Assembly: GCA_016630955.3 (NCBI GenBank)
Contig: CM049986.1
Coordinates: 1,426,001 to 1,490,000 of the forward strand
Direction of reading: 5' to 3'
Length of the DNA stretch: 64,000 nt
Source: Didymella arachidicola
Taxonomy: Eukaryota; Ascomycota; Dothideomycetes; Pleosporales; Didymellaceae
The notes beneath the pieces were generated by a model, which made no database searches, was not told the origin of the DNA, and saw only the letters and a program-made list of their open reading frames with translations. Position 1 is the stretch's first letter. Every line of letters begins with the position of its first letter. Both the position numbers and the translations under genes were made by a program. Shown here piece by piece: positions 45,073-56,916 of the stretch.

Positions 45073-46064
45073 ATGAGTTCTGAACCTTCGAAGAAAGTAC
45101 TGATCTTTGGCGCAACTGGTGTGATCGGCAAATACCTCATCCAAGAGGTAGTTAATGCAAAGTCGTCATTCGACAAGATCGGTCTCTTCACCTCGCCCGA
45201 CACTGTAAAGAACAAGGCAGACGAGATTAAGAGCTTGGAAGAAAAGGGCGTCAACATCCATGTCGGTGAAGTGAACTCCGAGGAGGACGTGAACAAGGCC
45301 TACGCAGGTACACCGGCCACCTCTCCAGGGCTCCCCTTCGCACTAACCTCCCTCCAGGCTACGACACCGTCATCTCAGCACTCGGCCGCAACGCAATCCT
45401 AACCCAAATCCCCCTGCTCAAACTCGCAGATGCATCGCCCTCTATCACATCCTTCTACCCCTCTGAATTCGGCACAGACATCGAATACGGCCCCTCTTCT
45501 CCCACCGAGAAACCGCACCAGCTCAAACTCCAGGTCCGCAAATTCATCCGCGAGAACGTGACGAAGCTCAACATCACCTACCTCGTCACGGGACCGTACT
45601 CAGACCTGTACCTCGCGCCAAACAAGGATCCGCGGATCGGCTCTTTCGACCCGCAGCGCAGAGCCGCGACGTTGCTCGGCACCGGGACGGAGCGCGTGAG
45701 TTTCACGGCGATGCGGGACGTGGGGCGGCTGCTCGTTGGCGCGCTGACGACGCCCACCGCGTCAGCGGAGCGCGTTTTGAGAGTCAATTCCTTTACGACC
45801 ACAGGCAAAGACGCGGTTGCTGAGTTCGAGAGACAGACGGGCGCGACGTGGGATGTCTCGTACACCTCGCTGGATCGGCTGCGGGAGCTGGAGAAGCAGG
45901 CTTGGGAGGAGGACTGGCCGAGTAAGACGTCGTTTACGCTGCGCCGCATCTGGACTGAGGGCGGGACGTTGTATTTGAAGAGGGATAATGGGGTGATTGG
46001 GCTTGAGGAAGGGGTGGAGACACTGGCGGACCAGGTGCGGCATACGATTGCGAAGTACAAGTAG
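45073..46064 (+). CDS. NmrA-like / isoflavone-reductase-like NAD(P)-binding protein
   Basis: Two exons, 45073..45307 and 45358..46064 (313 aa), with a 50-nt intron ending CCTCCAG. Start MSSEPSKKVLIFGATGVIGK: the Rossmann motif GATGVIG at residues 13-19 shows an atypical short-chain dehydrogenase. SALGRNAILTQIPLLKLAD, then FYPSEFGTDIEYGPSSPTE and KLQVRKFIREN are family marks; the Lys near FYPSEFG is in the position used by isoflavone reductases. C-terminal residues ~230-313 form the substrate lobe. Fungal members range from redox sensors (NmrA, nitrogen repression) to reductases in secondary metabolism; which applies is unknown. The TATA box suggests regulated expression. Confidence 0.88.
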
Positions 46065-46485
46065 ATATAGTAGGAGCACATGCATTAGGTTCAGTGATTG
46101 GAATGAATGCAAAGATTCGCCTATGTCTGGATTTTGGGAGGGTAGAGTTTCGCAGAACAGCTCGTGGCCGTGCGATACGGAGATTCTCTGTTCTCATTGT
46201 GCGGAGTGATCCGGCGTGATACGACCGGCTGTGTGTACATACGGTAGAGTTGGCGCCGCCCATATGATATGTTATATCACAACTCCTATTTCACCCCAGC
46301 ATGTCATGGATTCAGGGATACTGGGGTCCGAGGAAGCGTTGGAGTAGCCCACCTCGCATGTTGACCTTTGCGAACGACATTATCAGGAAATTCTGTTTCT
46401 GAGACGCAACTACGGAGTATAGACGTTGCCGTGTTCGCGAAGATTACACAATGTCCTCTCTTCGTCTTGCGCTGCGTCACCCGTC
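46065..46485. other. Intergenic between convergent genes
   Basis: About 420 bp between the NmrA-like gene and HOP2. Nothing recognised. Confidence 0.5.
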
Positions 46486-47551
46486 TCACTCATCCAAGCC
46501 CCATCCCTCCCTAAGATCCGCAAGCCCATCCTTACTCTCCGTCCCGTCCTCAACCATTCCCCACATCATCTTCGCAATCTTCTCCCGTCGCTTCTCAACC
46601 CCCAACGCGAGCTTCCACTCCCGTTCCACCCCCATTCTCTCCTCAACAGTGACCTTCTGCGCACTCCCCTTCCTCAGACCCTCCAACCGGGCCGCAATCT
46701 CGGCTTTCTCATGCTCAAGCGAGGAGATTGAGGATAGAATGTCTGCGGTACTGAGCGAAGTGGACAGTGATTTGAGAGTGCTTTGGAGCGTTTTGGCGAG
46801 TGTGTTCAGCTCAGTGACTTGTGCGGTGAGAGAAGCAGTGCGGGAGTCGAGGTCAGTCAGCTGGTCGGGGGAGATGGCGTCGTCGGGGCTCTGGTCATGA
46901 TCAGTATGAAGAACTATTGGCACTCGTACTGTGGATGGGTAGTTATGGGTGCCAGCGGTATGGTGTAGGGATGGAGCCTACCTGCAATGCATGATAGACG
47001 ATCTGCTTGCCTGCATTGCGTTAATGACTGGCGGTGTGTGGACGGAACGTACGAACCTGAAGGACGACCTTCGATTAGTTTCTGCTCGTGCAAATCTTTG
47101 AGAAGTTTTGCTGCGGCGGCTGCATGGTGTCAGTCGCTCCTTCCACTGAGCAAAGCGAGGCGATTCACTGAGCAAAGCAAGGTGGTGAACTGAGCAAAGC
47201 AAGGTGGTGAACTGAGCAAAGCAAGGTGGTGAACTGAGCAAAGCAAGGTGGTGAACTGAGCAAAGCAAGGTGGTGAACTGAACAGTTGAGTCAATCAGAG
47301 CATCTTCGGCGGACTGACCTTTCGTAACCCTATTCCTCAAATTGGCCGAGACATCAATGGCAGAATACGGTCTGTTCTCCCGACCTTCGACGCGTCAGCT
47401 GGCCCACGTCTAGCAGTTTGAGGTCAGTGAGGCGAGACGACGCACGTAAATACTGCAGTATCATATCCGAGCCCTCAGCGCCCGTAGCCTTCTCCACCTT
47501 CTCCACCTTCTCTACCCTTTCCTCCTTTTCCGGTTTCTTGCGGGGTGCCAT
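46486..47551 (-). CDS. HOP2: Homologous-pairing protein 2 (Hop2/TBPIP)
   Basis: Five exons: 47551..47446, 47384..47319, 47119..47057, 47010..46982 and 46890..46486 (669 nt, 222 aa). Hop2 forms a heterodimer with Mnd1 that stimulates Dmc1/Rad51 strand exchange in meiosis. Residues 1-25 are Lys/Glu-rich. A winged helix follows (MILQYLRRENRPYSAIDVSA, NLRNRVTKAAAAKLLKDLHE, GRPSGKQIVYHALQ), reassembled only by splicing. A coiled coil of about 75 residues follows (TASLTAQVTELNTLAKTL ... LEHEKAEIAARL), then the C-terminal helical cap ending LREGWGLDE. Introns 1, 3 and 4 are 61, 46 and 91 nt; intron 2 is 199 nt because it contains a 22-bp minisatellite. The spliced length matches the family. It lies 213 bp downstream of the Sap1-type gene, same strand. 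Confidence 0.88.
47167..47276. repeat. 22-bp minisatellite, five perfect copies, inside HOP2 intron 2
   Basis: The unit ACTGAGCAAAGCAAGGTGGT+GA starts at 47167, 47189, 47211, 47233 and 47255 without a mismatch. Degenerate partial copies flank it on both sides (47145-47160 and from 47277). The unit length is not a multiple of three. Perfect identity shows recent expansion. Confidence 0.93.
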
Positions 47552-47764
47552 GGTGATGCTTTCGAGTGTCGAGGATTGCGAAGCGAGTCTTGAGGGTCAA
47601 TATTGCGTTGAGACGCTAAGCACGGATCTGATGGTGAGTATTGGGGAAGGAGGAAGGAGCGCCCGTCACCACGGCAGGTGGGTTCAACCTCATGCTCGAG
47701 CAAAGCGATGCATTAGATCGGCGCACTGGTCTTGCTTCAGGGAAGAGCTGGTCTGAGTGACTAC

Positions 47765-50301
47765 CTACCCACCGCGCTCTCCAAACTCCCTTGCCCAGTC
47801 CTCAAACTCCTGCAAGCCCTGTTTGCTGACCGAGGGCCTGATGGTGCGTAAACTGGCCTGGAAGTCTTTGAACTGTATTGGGCGAATTTCGTCCATGGTC
47901 ATGGTGAGGAGGCTCTCGCCTAGGGAGCGTAAGGGTCCCATCGCGGCGTCTTTGGCAAGTGCAGTGATGTCGGAGCCAGAGAAACCTGTGTTCGTGTAAG
48001 TCAAATGGTCGCGTGACTCGTTTCACCGCATGACAAACTTACTGTCTGTGAGCGCGACCAAACGATCCAGGTCCCTCTCGCTCAAATCATGTTTCTGGTG
48101 GCTCAGCAGCGTCTTCACCTGCTGCTTCCTAACAAAGTCCTCGGGCAGCGGGATGTATTGTCTCCTGACGAAACGACGTCTTGCCGCTTCGTCAATAGCC
48201 CAAGGCAGATTCGTTGCCGCAAGAACGAGCACGCGAGTAGCATCCCCCGTTTCCTTCTCCTTCTCGCTCGTTTCTCTCCCAGCAGCAGCTTTCTGCAGAT
48301 CTGACCACTGGATCAGGAATTCAGTCTTGATACGGCGAGTAGCCTCGTGTTCAGACGATCCTCCTCTTGAGGATAACAGCGAGTCGATTTCGTCGACAAA
48401 GATAATCGATGGCGCAAGTATTTTCGCCAGTGAGAACAAGGCGCGGACAAGCTTCTCTGATTCTCCGAGGAATTTGGACGTCAAGCTGCTTGCAGAGATG
48501 GCGAAGAAGGTCGACTTGGACTCGGTAGCCACAGCTCTCGCCAACATCGTCTTACCGGTTCCGGGTGGGCCAAAAAGCAGCATGCCTCGAGCAGGCTCTC
48601 GGAGTCCCATGAATAAATCCGGCCTGAGGAAAGGGTACACGACCGTTTCTTTTAGTGCAGATTTGGCGATTTCCAAGCCTGCCACGTCGTCCCAATGCAC
48701 CTCATCGCCTTGTATGACGATCTCGTTGAGGATGTTCTGCGCTGATGCCTTGTCCACGCCTCGAGGAAGGTTCTTAAGTATTTCCTCTGTCTTCCGCCTC
48801 CACTCATCAGGTTCCTCGTGTGTCTCACCGCCTTCGCCAAATTCCGCCGTGGGGTTCGGAGGTAAGTCTGCTCGCATCGAATCCCCTCGTTTCCTCGTCT
48901 TCCGGTGCGGCGGTCGTTGAGGTTCGTCATCAAACCCATCCTCGGCCAGTGGAATAGACTCCGGAGACGGTTCTCTTTGTAGGTTTCGCGTCCGACTGGT
49001 ATTGCTCGGCGTGGCGGGCGTAGCTGACGGTCTGCGCAACGCATCAACATCCTTATTGCTGTACTTCGTAGACCCGAGGTCACTGTATGATCGCGCCGCC
49101 GCCGACGCTGCGAGCAACCGAGGGTCCAGCTGCGCTGGTGGGTACTCCTTCCGGTACGATGGGAATGCAGGCAGTGGGGGTAGAGCTGTATTGGCTTGCG
49201 AGGATTGATTTCTAACCAGCTCGGCTGGCTTTGAAGGTACGGGAGGCGGGGCAGGCGCGGCCTTTCGAGGGATGCGGGCAGGTTTCGGTTTCTCTGTATC
49301 GCTGTTGTTCCTGGGTGCCGGCACAGCATAGTTACTTGACCCTGACCCTTCTCGTGTCTGGAAATAAAATGGTGCTGGTCTCAGCGAATTTTGTGACGAG
49401 GGCTGTACGAGGGGCGCCTCCTGCTGCGGTGTGGCGGCAGGCATCTCCATTGACGTGCGGGGAGAAACATTGACTGGAGGCGTGGCCACTTTCGGTACAT
49501 TCAGAGCGGCTTTGCCTGAGCTCGACGCGGCGGCCCTCGAACCAAACGCCAGAGTTGCAGCTTTGGACGCATCAGGTCGTGATCTCATAGACATGGGCAT
49601 CTTGCTTGCAGGCTTGCCATCCTTGTTTGGCCGAAGGGTCCTGAGCATCCTGCTGCCCTTCTTGTCTGGCGATGGCGTCCGCGACTTCTTATCTTCTGAC
49701 AGTCCAGGAGTGAGTGAGGCATTGCTCATGGTCTGCGTCAGGCTGTTGAGACGGTGCTTGGACATGTTGCCAGAGCTCTTGCGTGGTGCCATCGGCGGCC
49801 GACTGGGCAGCGGCGGCGGTCTTGCCAGGTCGCTCTGGACGACAGGCGGTATCGAACCTCCCCCAAGCCAGTCTGACGAGCCAGACGTGCCACACGACTC
49901 CACGGGCTCACCATGCGGAGGCGGGGTTGGGGCTTGGGCATCGGTGCTCGAGAGACTCTCCTTCGATTCTTCCCTACTCTTCTTCAGTGCCTCCAGCAGG
50001 TCGACACGTTCCTTGCACTGTAGTTCCAGCTGCCGTAAGGACTCGACTAAGGCTCGCTCCGTCTCTGACGATGGGCGGTAGGTGCTGGGATTGCGACGGG
50101 CGTTGTGGGAGTAGATTTGATCGAGCGCAGTCTTCCATGAGCGCAGGGCTTCCTTCTCGTTGTGCTGATGTATCTTGTCAGCGTCCAGTCCTCCTGGTCT
50201 ATTCATATACATAGAACACCCACCTGGCTCTCGAAGTACACCGCAGTGGAGCAGGATAGGAAAGCCTCATCGTAGGCCTTTTGGGCTGTGTTTGCGCGCA
50301 T
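47765..50301 (-). CDS. SAP1: AAA ATPase of the Sap1/spastin-fidgetin (meiotic) clade with MIT-like N-terminus
   Basis: Three exons: 50301..50224, 50164..48043 and 47985..47765 (2421 nt, 806 aa), with introns of 59 and 57 nt. Exon 1 ([20 protein letters not shown]) joined to exon 2 ([20 protein letters not shown]) gives an MIT-like helical N-terminus. Residues ~100-490 are disordered, Pro/Ser-rich. The AAA module begins at [20 protein letters not shown]: Walker A GPPGTGKT, Walker [10 protein letters not shown], sensor [24 protein letters not shown] with Arg fingers, then [15 protein letters not shown] and a Vps4-type C-terminal helix. Relatives sever microtubules (spastin, katanin) or act on ESCRT (Vps4); yeast Sap1/Yta6 is less well understood. 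The gene symbol follows the closest yeast name and is a family-level match. Confidence 0.85.
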
Positions 50302-51016
50302 TGTGTTGGGCACGATCGGCGGGTGGTTCGTAGTCTATGGCATGTGGAAGGGGTATCGAAGGGGTATCACAGCGCAGTACCAAAATGTAGTGGTTTGAGG
50401 CTTGCGATGTTGCGCCCCGGCGCCAGAGGTCAAGCGCGGCCAGAGTGACGTAGCGTAGGGCTTTGGGCTGCGGGCATCGCACGGCGAACGGCTGCGGCGC
50501 ACGCGACGCGTGTCTGCTTTAGGCTCTACTTTCGTCATCCGAGGTAGGCACCAAGTGCAAGCCACATGCCCCAGACACCAGATCTAGCTGACCGCAAATG
50601 TTTCAGGCCCATGTCACAGGCACAAAACGCAACGAGGATGGCAGGACAGGGCAAGTGCGGGTCGAGTTCAGATCTACACTAGGGCCACTTTCCCTATCGA
50701 TTGCGATTGACGAACGACGCCGATGCTACATTTCCCATATGGTACAAACATGTCTGCGCTGACTGCATAACGCTCAAGAGAAAAAGCGTCAAAAATACTG
50801 TACGCCGCCATATGATCCTTCCAGATACCAAAGCCAGGAAAGCTTCTATGACTATACAACGAGATGCGGAGGCCTTCGCGTGTGCCTACGCAGCTCACAC
50901 GGTGCGGCTGGGAAGCCAGCTCTATGCCGGAATTATCGAAATCCCTTCTGCTGCTGGGTCTATGTCGCATTATAGGATGCGCTGCACAGAAGGCATGGAT
51001 TCGTAGTTTGTGGTCG
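50302..51016. other. Intergenic; nothing recognisable
   Basis: About 700 bp between the start of the Sap1-type gene and the 3' end of the mitoferrin gene. No feature recognised. Confidence 0.5.
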
Positions 51017-52341
51017 TTATAAGACGGTCTTGGGGTTGGTGCTGCGGGCGATGAAGAAGGCTTTGGCCATCTCGTATGCGGACCTGTGTGCTGATCAGTC
51101 CTGTCTTGCGATTAGAAGTTTGACGTGCGCTTACCAGCAGATGGCGGTACTGGGCATTGTAGTGATGATCCTGGGCTTCAGCCCACGGAAGTAGCCCTTC
51201 CAGCCTTCCCTCTGGTGAATGATCCTGGCCGCCTGGAACAAGCCAGAGACGGTCCTCAGCTCAGCGTCGTGCGCGCTGCCTCGTGTTTGCAGTAGTGTTT
51301 TGATGACGTCCAAGGGCGTGGTAAGCGCCGCAGCAAAACCACCAGCCAGACCACCGGCAAAGCAGTGCGTGTACGGGTCGTAGCGGCCGGTGGGGTTCAT
51401 GACCTTGGATATCGATTCGTACGACATGAACTGTAGAGCGGTGAAGGGCACAGTCATGCAAAGTGTGGTGGGGTACGAGACGTAGAACGCGCCAACGCCT
51501 TCTTTGCGGAAGACATCCCGGGCGCAGTGCCCGACCGACGTGTAGATGGAACCGTGCAATTGCATGCGCTGCTTGATAACTGCGACAATCTCAGCGTGCG
51601 TCGCCGTGACGAAAGTGGTACTACAAACCATCGAATGGATTCATCAGCGCATCGCTGGTGATGGTGGCTGCGGCTCCACTGGCAGCTGGGGCGGGTTAGC
51701 GATCGAATTGAACCACAACTTTCAGAGCATTGCGCACCTGCAGCAAGAGGATGGTGCTCATGATTCTCTCCCTCATTTCCGCCGAGCGCGTGTTTTGTGG
51801 CTTCGTACGAGGCAAAGTATACTGCGTGCGCCGGTCCTGCGTCACCATTAGTCTCGCGCGCCGTGAACCATATCAATGCCGGGAGCTTGTACCAGCGCCT
51901 AGCACGACACTTGGAAGTCCCCTCCATAGCGACCTGAAGCCCTCGACCCTCGATACTGTGACCAGGGCATTGGCGATGGAGTTCGTGTATGTCGCGGCGG
52001 GCCCAGGGTTGATGACCTGCATCCTGGTCTACCGATCGTCAGTTAGATGTTCCGCATTGCCATCAGTCCGAGTCGAGTCGCGTACCTTGAGCATGTCGAC
52101 TGGGTACATCACCGAGTGTTCCTAATGAGGTTTTAGCTAATGTGGATCTGCCGCAGCGACTTCGGATGCGTACAGCGATACCTGCGAACGCGCCCGCGAG
52201 CATGTTCGCGCCGAGCGAAAAGTTTGGTGGGAGAGCCTCATAACTGAGAGAACTGGTCAGTGATGCAGGTCTCGAGGCCGCAGGCTCAATGGGAGCTGTA
52301 CTCGTGCTCTGCTTCTTCAACGGGCACTGCTGGCCGGTCAT
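51017..52341 (-). CDS. MRS4: Mitoferrin: mitochondrial iron carrier Mrs3/Mrs4
   Basis: Seven exons: 52341..52174, 52121..52086, 52028..51893, 51836..51738, 51685..51629, 51579..51135 and 51083..51017 (1008 nt, 335 aa), with introns of 49-57 nt. The three mitochondrial-carrier signatures are complete after splicing: SVMYPVDMLKTRMQ, ALMNPFDVIKQRMQLHG and ALTTPLDVIKTLLQTRG. NPGPAATYTNSIANALVTVS and GAGPAHAVYFASYEATK match Mrs3/4 and vertebrate mitoferrin. The protein imports ferrous iron across the inner membrane for Fe-S cluster and haem synthesis. It is functionally linked to ISA2 in this window, though the genes are 20 kb apart. The N-terminus is a short Ser/Thr/Pro-rich extension. Seven exons make it the most fragmented gene here. 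Confidence 0.93.
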
Positions 52342-53720
52342 GGCCACCCATGATCTGCCCAGGCGTAACGACGGTGGATGCCAGGTTTGCGATCGAAGCG
52401 TGGAGACGAGGATGACGAAATGCAGCTGGATTGATCGCACGGGATCAGGATTACTGGGGCGTGGTGGTGAGAGTGACCGCGTCGAGGGTTGATACTTTTG
52501 AGAGGCCGAGACGCAGAATGCTTAGACAGATTATTGGGAGGGCCGTGTTAGCGCCATCATCACTGAACTGTCAGGTAAACGACCTCGGCGCAGAACGAAC
52601 ACCGTCATCTCGATTGCCATATCACGACAATGTAAAATAAGGTGGATTTGTACGGAGTGAGATTAATGAGTGCCTTTCCCTACTTCATGCTCTGTGTATA
52701 TATCCATTGCTTCGTGGGCGGGGAGGTGCGCGCACTGCGATGACAGCGACTAATTGGAATGTCGCCGCGGACATGCATCATACATCGCCAGCGTGTGCTT
52801 TCGGAGGAGCGACCGTCCGTGAGGGGAAGAATTCCTTCGATTGGACAAAGGGATCTGATAACTGGCTTATCAGATGCTTCTGCAACATCACCGCTTGTTG
52901 CGCACATCTCTGCGCAGAACGGTCTTGGATACATCCACATTCAGACTCGGCGATTTGGAGACCAGAGATGGCGGTCTTCTTTGTTTGCAGACTGCTCGCG
53001 CCTTCTACAGAGCAATCTTGCTGTCTGCCGGAATTTGGCGACGATCTGATAAAATTTGATATAAATCTGATTATTTGCCATAGACCCACAAATGGAATGC
53101 ACAAGCGGACTTGGCCGCCGCTCTCCGAGCTAGCACAAGAGCCACTTTGCAATCTGCTTCGTACTGAGTACGGCAAGATGCTTCACGGTTGGTCAACAAT
53201 GAATGCATGCTGAAATGCATAAATCTGCTATAGAACAGCTCGAGTAGTAAAATGCATGACCAGACCTCGATGGCAGTAACTGAAGCCGGTTGGATGCAGC
53301 CATTGATCTCGAAAGATGCGGCGGTCACAACAATTTTACAATGCTATGATCAAGGAGGCACTCATGTTGGTAGATTACTCGACTGGTGAAGGGACAGGTA
53401 CACGAACTTCGTACTTACTGCAGCAAGCAAATTGCGGTGGCGCCACGAGCAGAGACGACGGGATCACATTCAGGCGATGCAAAGCTGCTAATGATTCCTG
53501 GTCTACTGTTGCGCATCACAGTCTCAATCAAGTTCAGTCGAATTTGGTCACTTAGCATGCGGCCAAGCGGCTCGTTAAAGCTTTCACCGCCTATCGTACA
53601 CTATGTTACACGGAACAAACAACCTCATGCACACCAAGAAGCGCCTAGATCTAGAACATCATGCGTATCGTTCCAGGGTAGCGCAAGACGGGCCCTTGCA
53701 GCTCGCACGCAGGTACGCGA
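52342..53720. other. Gene-free interval, 1.4 kb
   Basis: Upstream of the mitoferrin gene and downstream of SLM5. The plus-strand ORF at 52707-53213 (168 codons) has no motif. I see no repeat or transposon trace. Confidence 0.5.
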
Positions 53721-55397
53721 TCAACAGTCGCACTTCTTGTAGTATCTCGGGAACGCGACCACATCCCTGATGTTCTGCACTCCAGAGAGGTAACAGATGA
53801 GGCGATCGAAGCCCAGACCGAATCCACCATGCGGTACACTGCCGTAACGTCTCAGATCCAGATACCACTGCAAGGAGCCGTCTGACGCTTCGGTACTGCT
53901 GTCAGCTGCTGTGCGGAGGCCGTGGTCCACCATTGACTGCTGGAGCTCAGGCAGCCTGTGTTCACGCATCGAGCCGCCTACCAATTCACAGATATCGGGC
54001 ACGAGGAGGTCGAAACATGCGACTGTGTCAGAGCCGGATGGATCGGATGGGAGCATGTAGAACGGCTTCATCGAACGAGGGTAGTCGGTGACGAAGACCG
54101 GACCGCCCTTGCCAAAGTGGTCCGCCAGATAGCGCTCATGCTCAGTCTGCAGGCCATCTTTGTGTTCAGGTAAGAACTCGAATTTGGCCCTGCCTTGTGC
54201 AGTCGCGTCTTTCAGGTGTTGTATCGCCTCAACATACTTGATCCGCGGCCACGGCCCGTTGACAAGACCTTGCCATCGTCGTGCGAGTGTGTCGTGGGAC
54301 ACGGATGTGCCCTCTTCGCCGTGGTCGCGTGCTCGAGCGTCGAGTAGCTCTTGGCCTACACGTGAAGCCTGGAGTTCGGTTGCAACAGAGCGCAACATAT
54401 TCTCGACCACGTCCATGACGTCCTTCAGGTCGTCGACAAAAGCTACCTCAGCCTCCAACATGTAAAATTCACTAAGGTGACGGGATGTGTCGCTCTTCTC
54501 GGCGCGGAATGTCGGTGACAAGGTCCACACTTTGTCAACAGATTGTGCCAACGCTTCTAGATGGAGCTGACTGGAAACTGTCAGGTACTTCGGGGAGCCG
54601 AAGAAAGGTTCAAACAGCTTCTTGGATTGCCCGGACTGACCGGGCACAGACGCTGGTGCTGTGTCAGACGCGGCAGGCTCGATGGTGAAAACTTCTCCAG
54701 CCCCCTCACAGTCAGAGGAGGTGATGATAGGCGGATGACATTGAACGAAGTCATTCTTAGCAAAGTAGCTTGTCACTTGCGCAGTGACGAGGGACCTCAG
54801 TCGCAGGAGCAGAGCATTCAGAGGTAGACGAGGCCGCAGGTGAGGAACAGTACGTAGGTATTCTGTTGATTGGTACTTTTTCTGGATGGGCGAGGTGGTG
54901 GCATCATTAGCTCCCAGCAAACGGATTTCCTCGACTTGAAGTTCGTGAGACTGCTTCCCACCGGGCGATGGTGTCCATTTCCCTGTCACGGTTACAGCAG
55001 CTCCGGTCGATAGGCTGGCAACCGCGCAGTCAGCACTCAATACTTGATGATGCGTTCATTGGACTAACTCTTCTGCTAGTTGAGGCGACAGCACAGCCTG
55101 TACAGTCGATAAAGTGGAGCCATCACCGATGACAGCAAAGGCAACGCGCTTCTGTTTCCTTACAGACCGGACATAACCATGGACCGTAAGTGTCTCACTC
55201 TCTGACGGGCGTGAAGGTGGAGTAGACGAAAGCGGGGAAGCTGGCCCTAGCAGCTCTGCTATATTAGTCGGACAAAAGGTTGACTTCTGCCGTGAACGCT
55301 GGAAGCACAAGGCATGTGCGTGGGCAATGAACGCGCGCCGAGGTGCAAGTTGCTGTGAACGGAGAGCACTCCTTCGAACCGGCGACAGCAGTCTCAT
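53721..55397 (-). CDS. SLM5: Asparaginyl-tRNA synthetase, mitochondrial
   Basis: Two exons, 55397..55069 and 55014..53721 (540 aa). The 54-nt intron (donor GTTAGT, branch site TGCTGAC, acceptor CCAG) is a multiple of three and contains one in-frame TGA, so the gene would look interrupted without splicing. The N-terminus (MRLLSPVRRSALRSQQLAPR) is a mitochondrial presequence. An OB-fold anticodon domain follows (VHGYVRSVRKQKRVAFAVIG, TVTGKWTPSPG). The class II core has motif 1-like ITSSDCEGAGEVF, motif 2 FRAEKSDTSRHLSEFYMLEAE and motif 3 GFGLGFDRLICYL; VPDICELVGGSMRE is typical of AsnRS/AspRS. The enzyme charges tRNA-Asn in the mitochondrial matrix. Confidence 0.93.
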
Positions 55398-56916
55398 TTA
55401 CGCGTCGGCAGAAACAAGTCGACTAGTGAGCAGCGTTACCGTTGAGCGTGAAGGCGCAACACCCTCAGAGGTTGTCGGCGAGACTTCGAAAAGGGAAACG
55501 GCGCTTGTTTTCGGTAAGGCGGCATTGTGCGGCAGTACTTGTCGCGCGACCTTGGAACACAATCTGTGGGTTTCATTCTCCATTCCCTCTTAAGGATTAA
55601 GAGTCAAGACTTAGTGCGGCGACGTTAGACACGCTGTCATTCTTAACACCCAGGTTCTCATCTTTTTGAAACGTGCCATCCCGTTCCATTCCACGGGCCG
55701 CTTCATCTTCACCAACTTCGCCGTTGTTGCACTCTCAAGCACTCCCCAGCTGTGTGACCCAAGCCTCTCTGAAACACTCCCTAATCTCCACGGCCCTACT
55801 CGCGTTGCACAAGATCTCATGCCCTAGCACAACAGCCGATGGATTCAAGGGCGTCCGTCTTGGACAACCTTTGCGCTTTCATTGGCTACGGTAGCTACTA
55901 GCTACCCCATGCCCCACCAAAAAGCACCTCACAGAACGGGCGCCACAAGATCTCGACCGCCGTTGTTGCAGATCGCCTCTATCTTGCACAAAAACGCCTG
56001 TCACAGCATGAGCCCTCTGTGATGGCGGCTTCGGTCAACATGCTCGCAGCCTAAAGTTGCTGTATCCGTGGGCTGGCGGTGAAGATGCCACACCAACGAT
56101 ACCCATCCGATCCTGCGTGCTAACGACAAGTGCATTTCTTGCTATGCCGTCGGAGTGCCGACGCTACTTCTGCGACGCTATCTCGTGCAGGATCTCTTTT
56201 GCAGCATCTGGGTCAGCACCTGTCATCGTCGGACAGCCGGACGCCGCCAGATCTCGTCTAAGCTCCACGCACCGATACGCAGATCTCGTCAAGGTCTGGC
56301 CGATCGATCCTGCTTGCATCCCTGCTCCAAAAATGTCTGTACGCCGACACGAGCGCCTTCAAGTTCCTGGCGGCGGAGCTGATTTGACAATCGTCTCCAA
56401 GGATCAGGAAACGAGTCACGTATTACAAGATGCGGTTGCTTCCGGATTGTAAGGTCTCAACGCCCCGCGCGGGCTGTGACTTCCCTAAATTGCTGATGGA
56501 CACGACTCAAGCCTCTGCATGTACTTCCTCACCGGCGTGCAAACTACCGCCGCCAGATCTGACACCCCAGCTCGCACTAAGAGGGCAAAGCTTGATCCAC
56601 GCAGAAGATTGCCTGATCCATCGTAGATGCGCTTGAACAGATCTAACAGACCCCTGCAAAATCGCGGCTCGATCTCAAGCTAATATTCAGTTGATCTCAA
56701 TCACACGCCCTTGGGACAGGTGATATACTGCGCTTGTCCCCAGCTGGAGAGAGGCCCATTCTGCCTGTCTGCTTGCTCTCTCTGTATCCATCTTCTCAAT
56801 CTCTCTGCCCCAACAGCCCATCGCTCCATGTATTGAGATTTCTGTAACCACATCATATAGCGACATACGTATGCAAGCTTATCCATACATTCGCTACGAC
56901 TATTCCCCTGCCCAAT
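55398..56916. other. Gene-free interval, 1.5 kb
   Basis: Between the divergent starts of SLM5 (minus) and the PARG gene (plus). Small ORFs (for example 56057-56452) have no motif. It probably holds both promoters. Confidence 0.5.

Noticed and set aside
24674..46064. A secondary-metabolite or catabolic cluster formed by the reductase, VOC, MFS and NmrA-like genes
   Set aside because: They are separated by core housekeeping genes (POL1, ISA2, BNA5) and no backbone synthase is present.
47167..47276. Regular repeats that might be taken for a CRISPR array
   Set aside because: The 22-bp units are directly adjacent without spacers, in a eukaryotic intron; this is a minisatellite.
52707..53213. 168-aa plus-strand ORF upstream of the mitoferrin gene
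   Set aside because: No recognisable fold or neighbours that would continue it.
55056..55058. In-frame TGA between the two halves of the asparaginyl-tRNA synthetase
   Set aside because: A 54-nt intron with GTTAGT donor, TGCTGAC branch site and CCAG acceptor removes it and keeps the frame, joining LAED to LSTGAAV as expected for the family.
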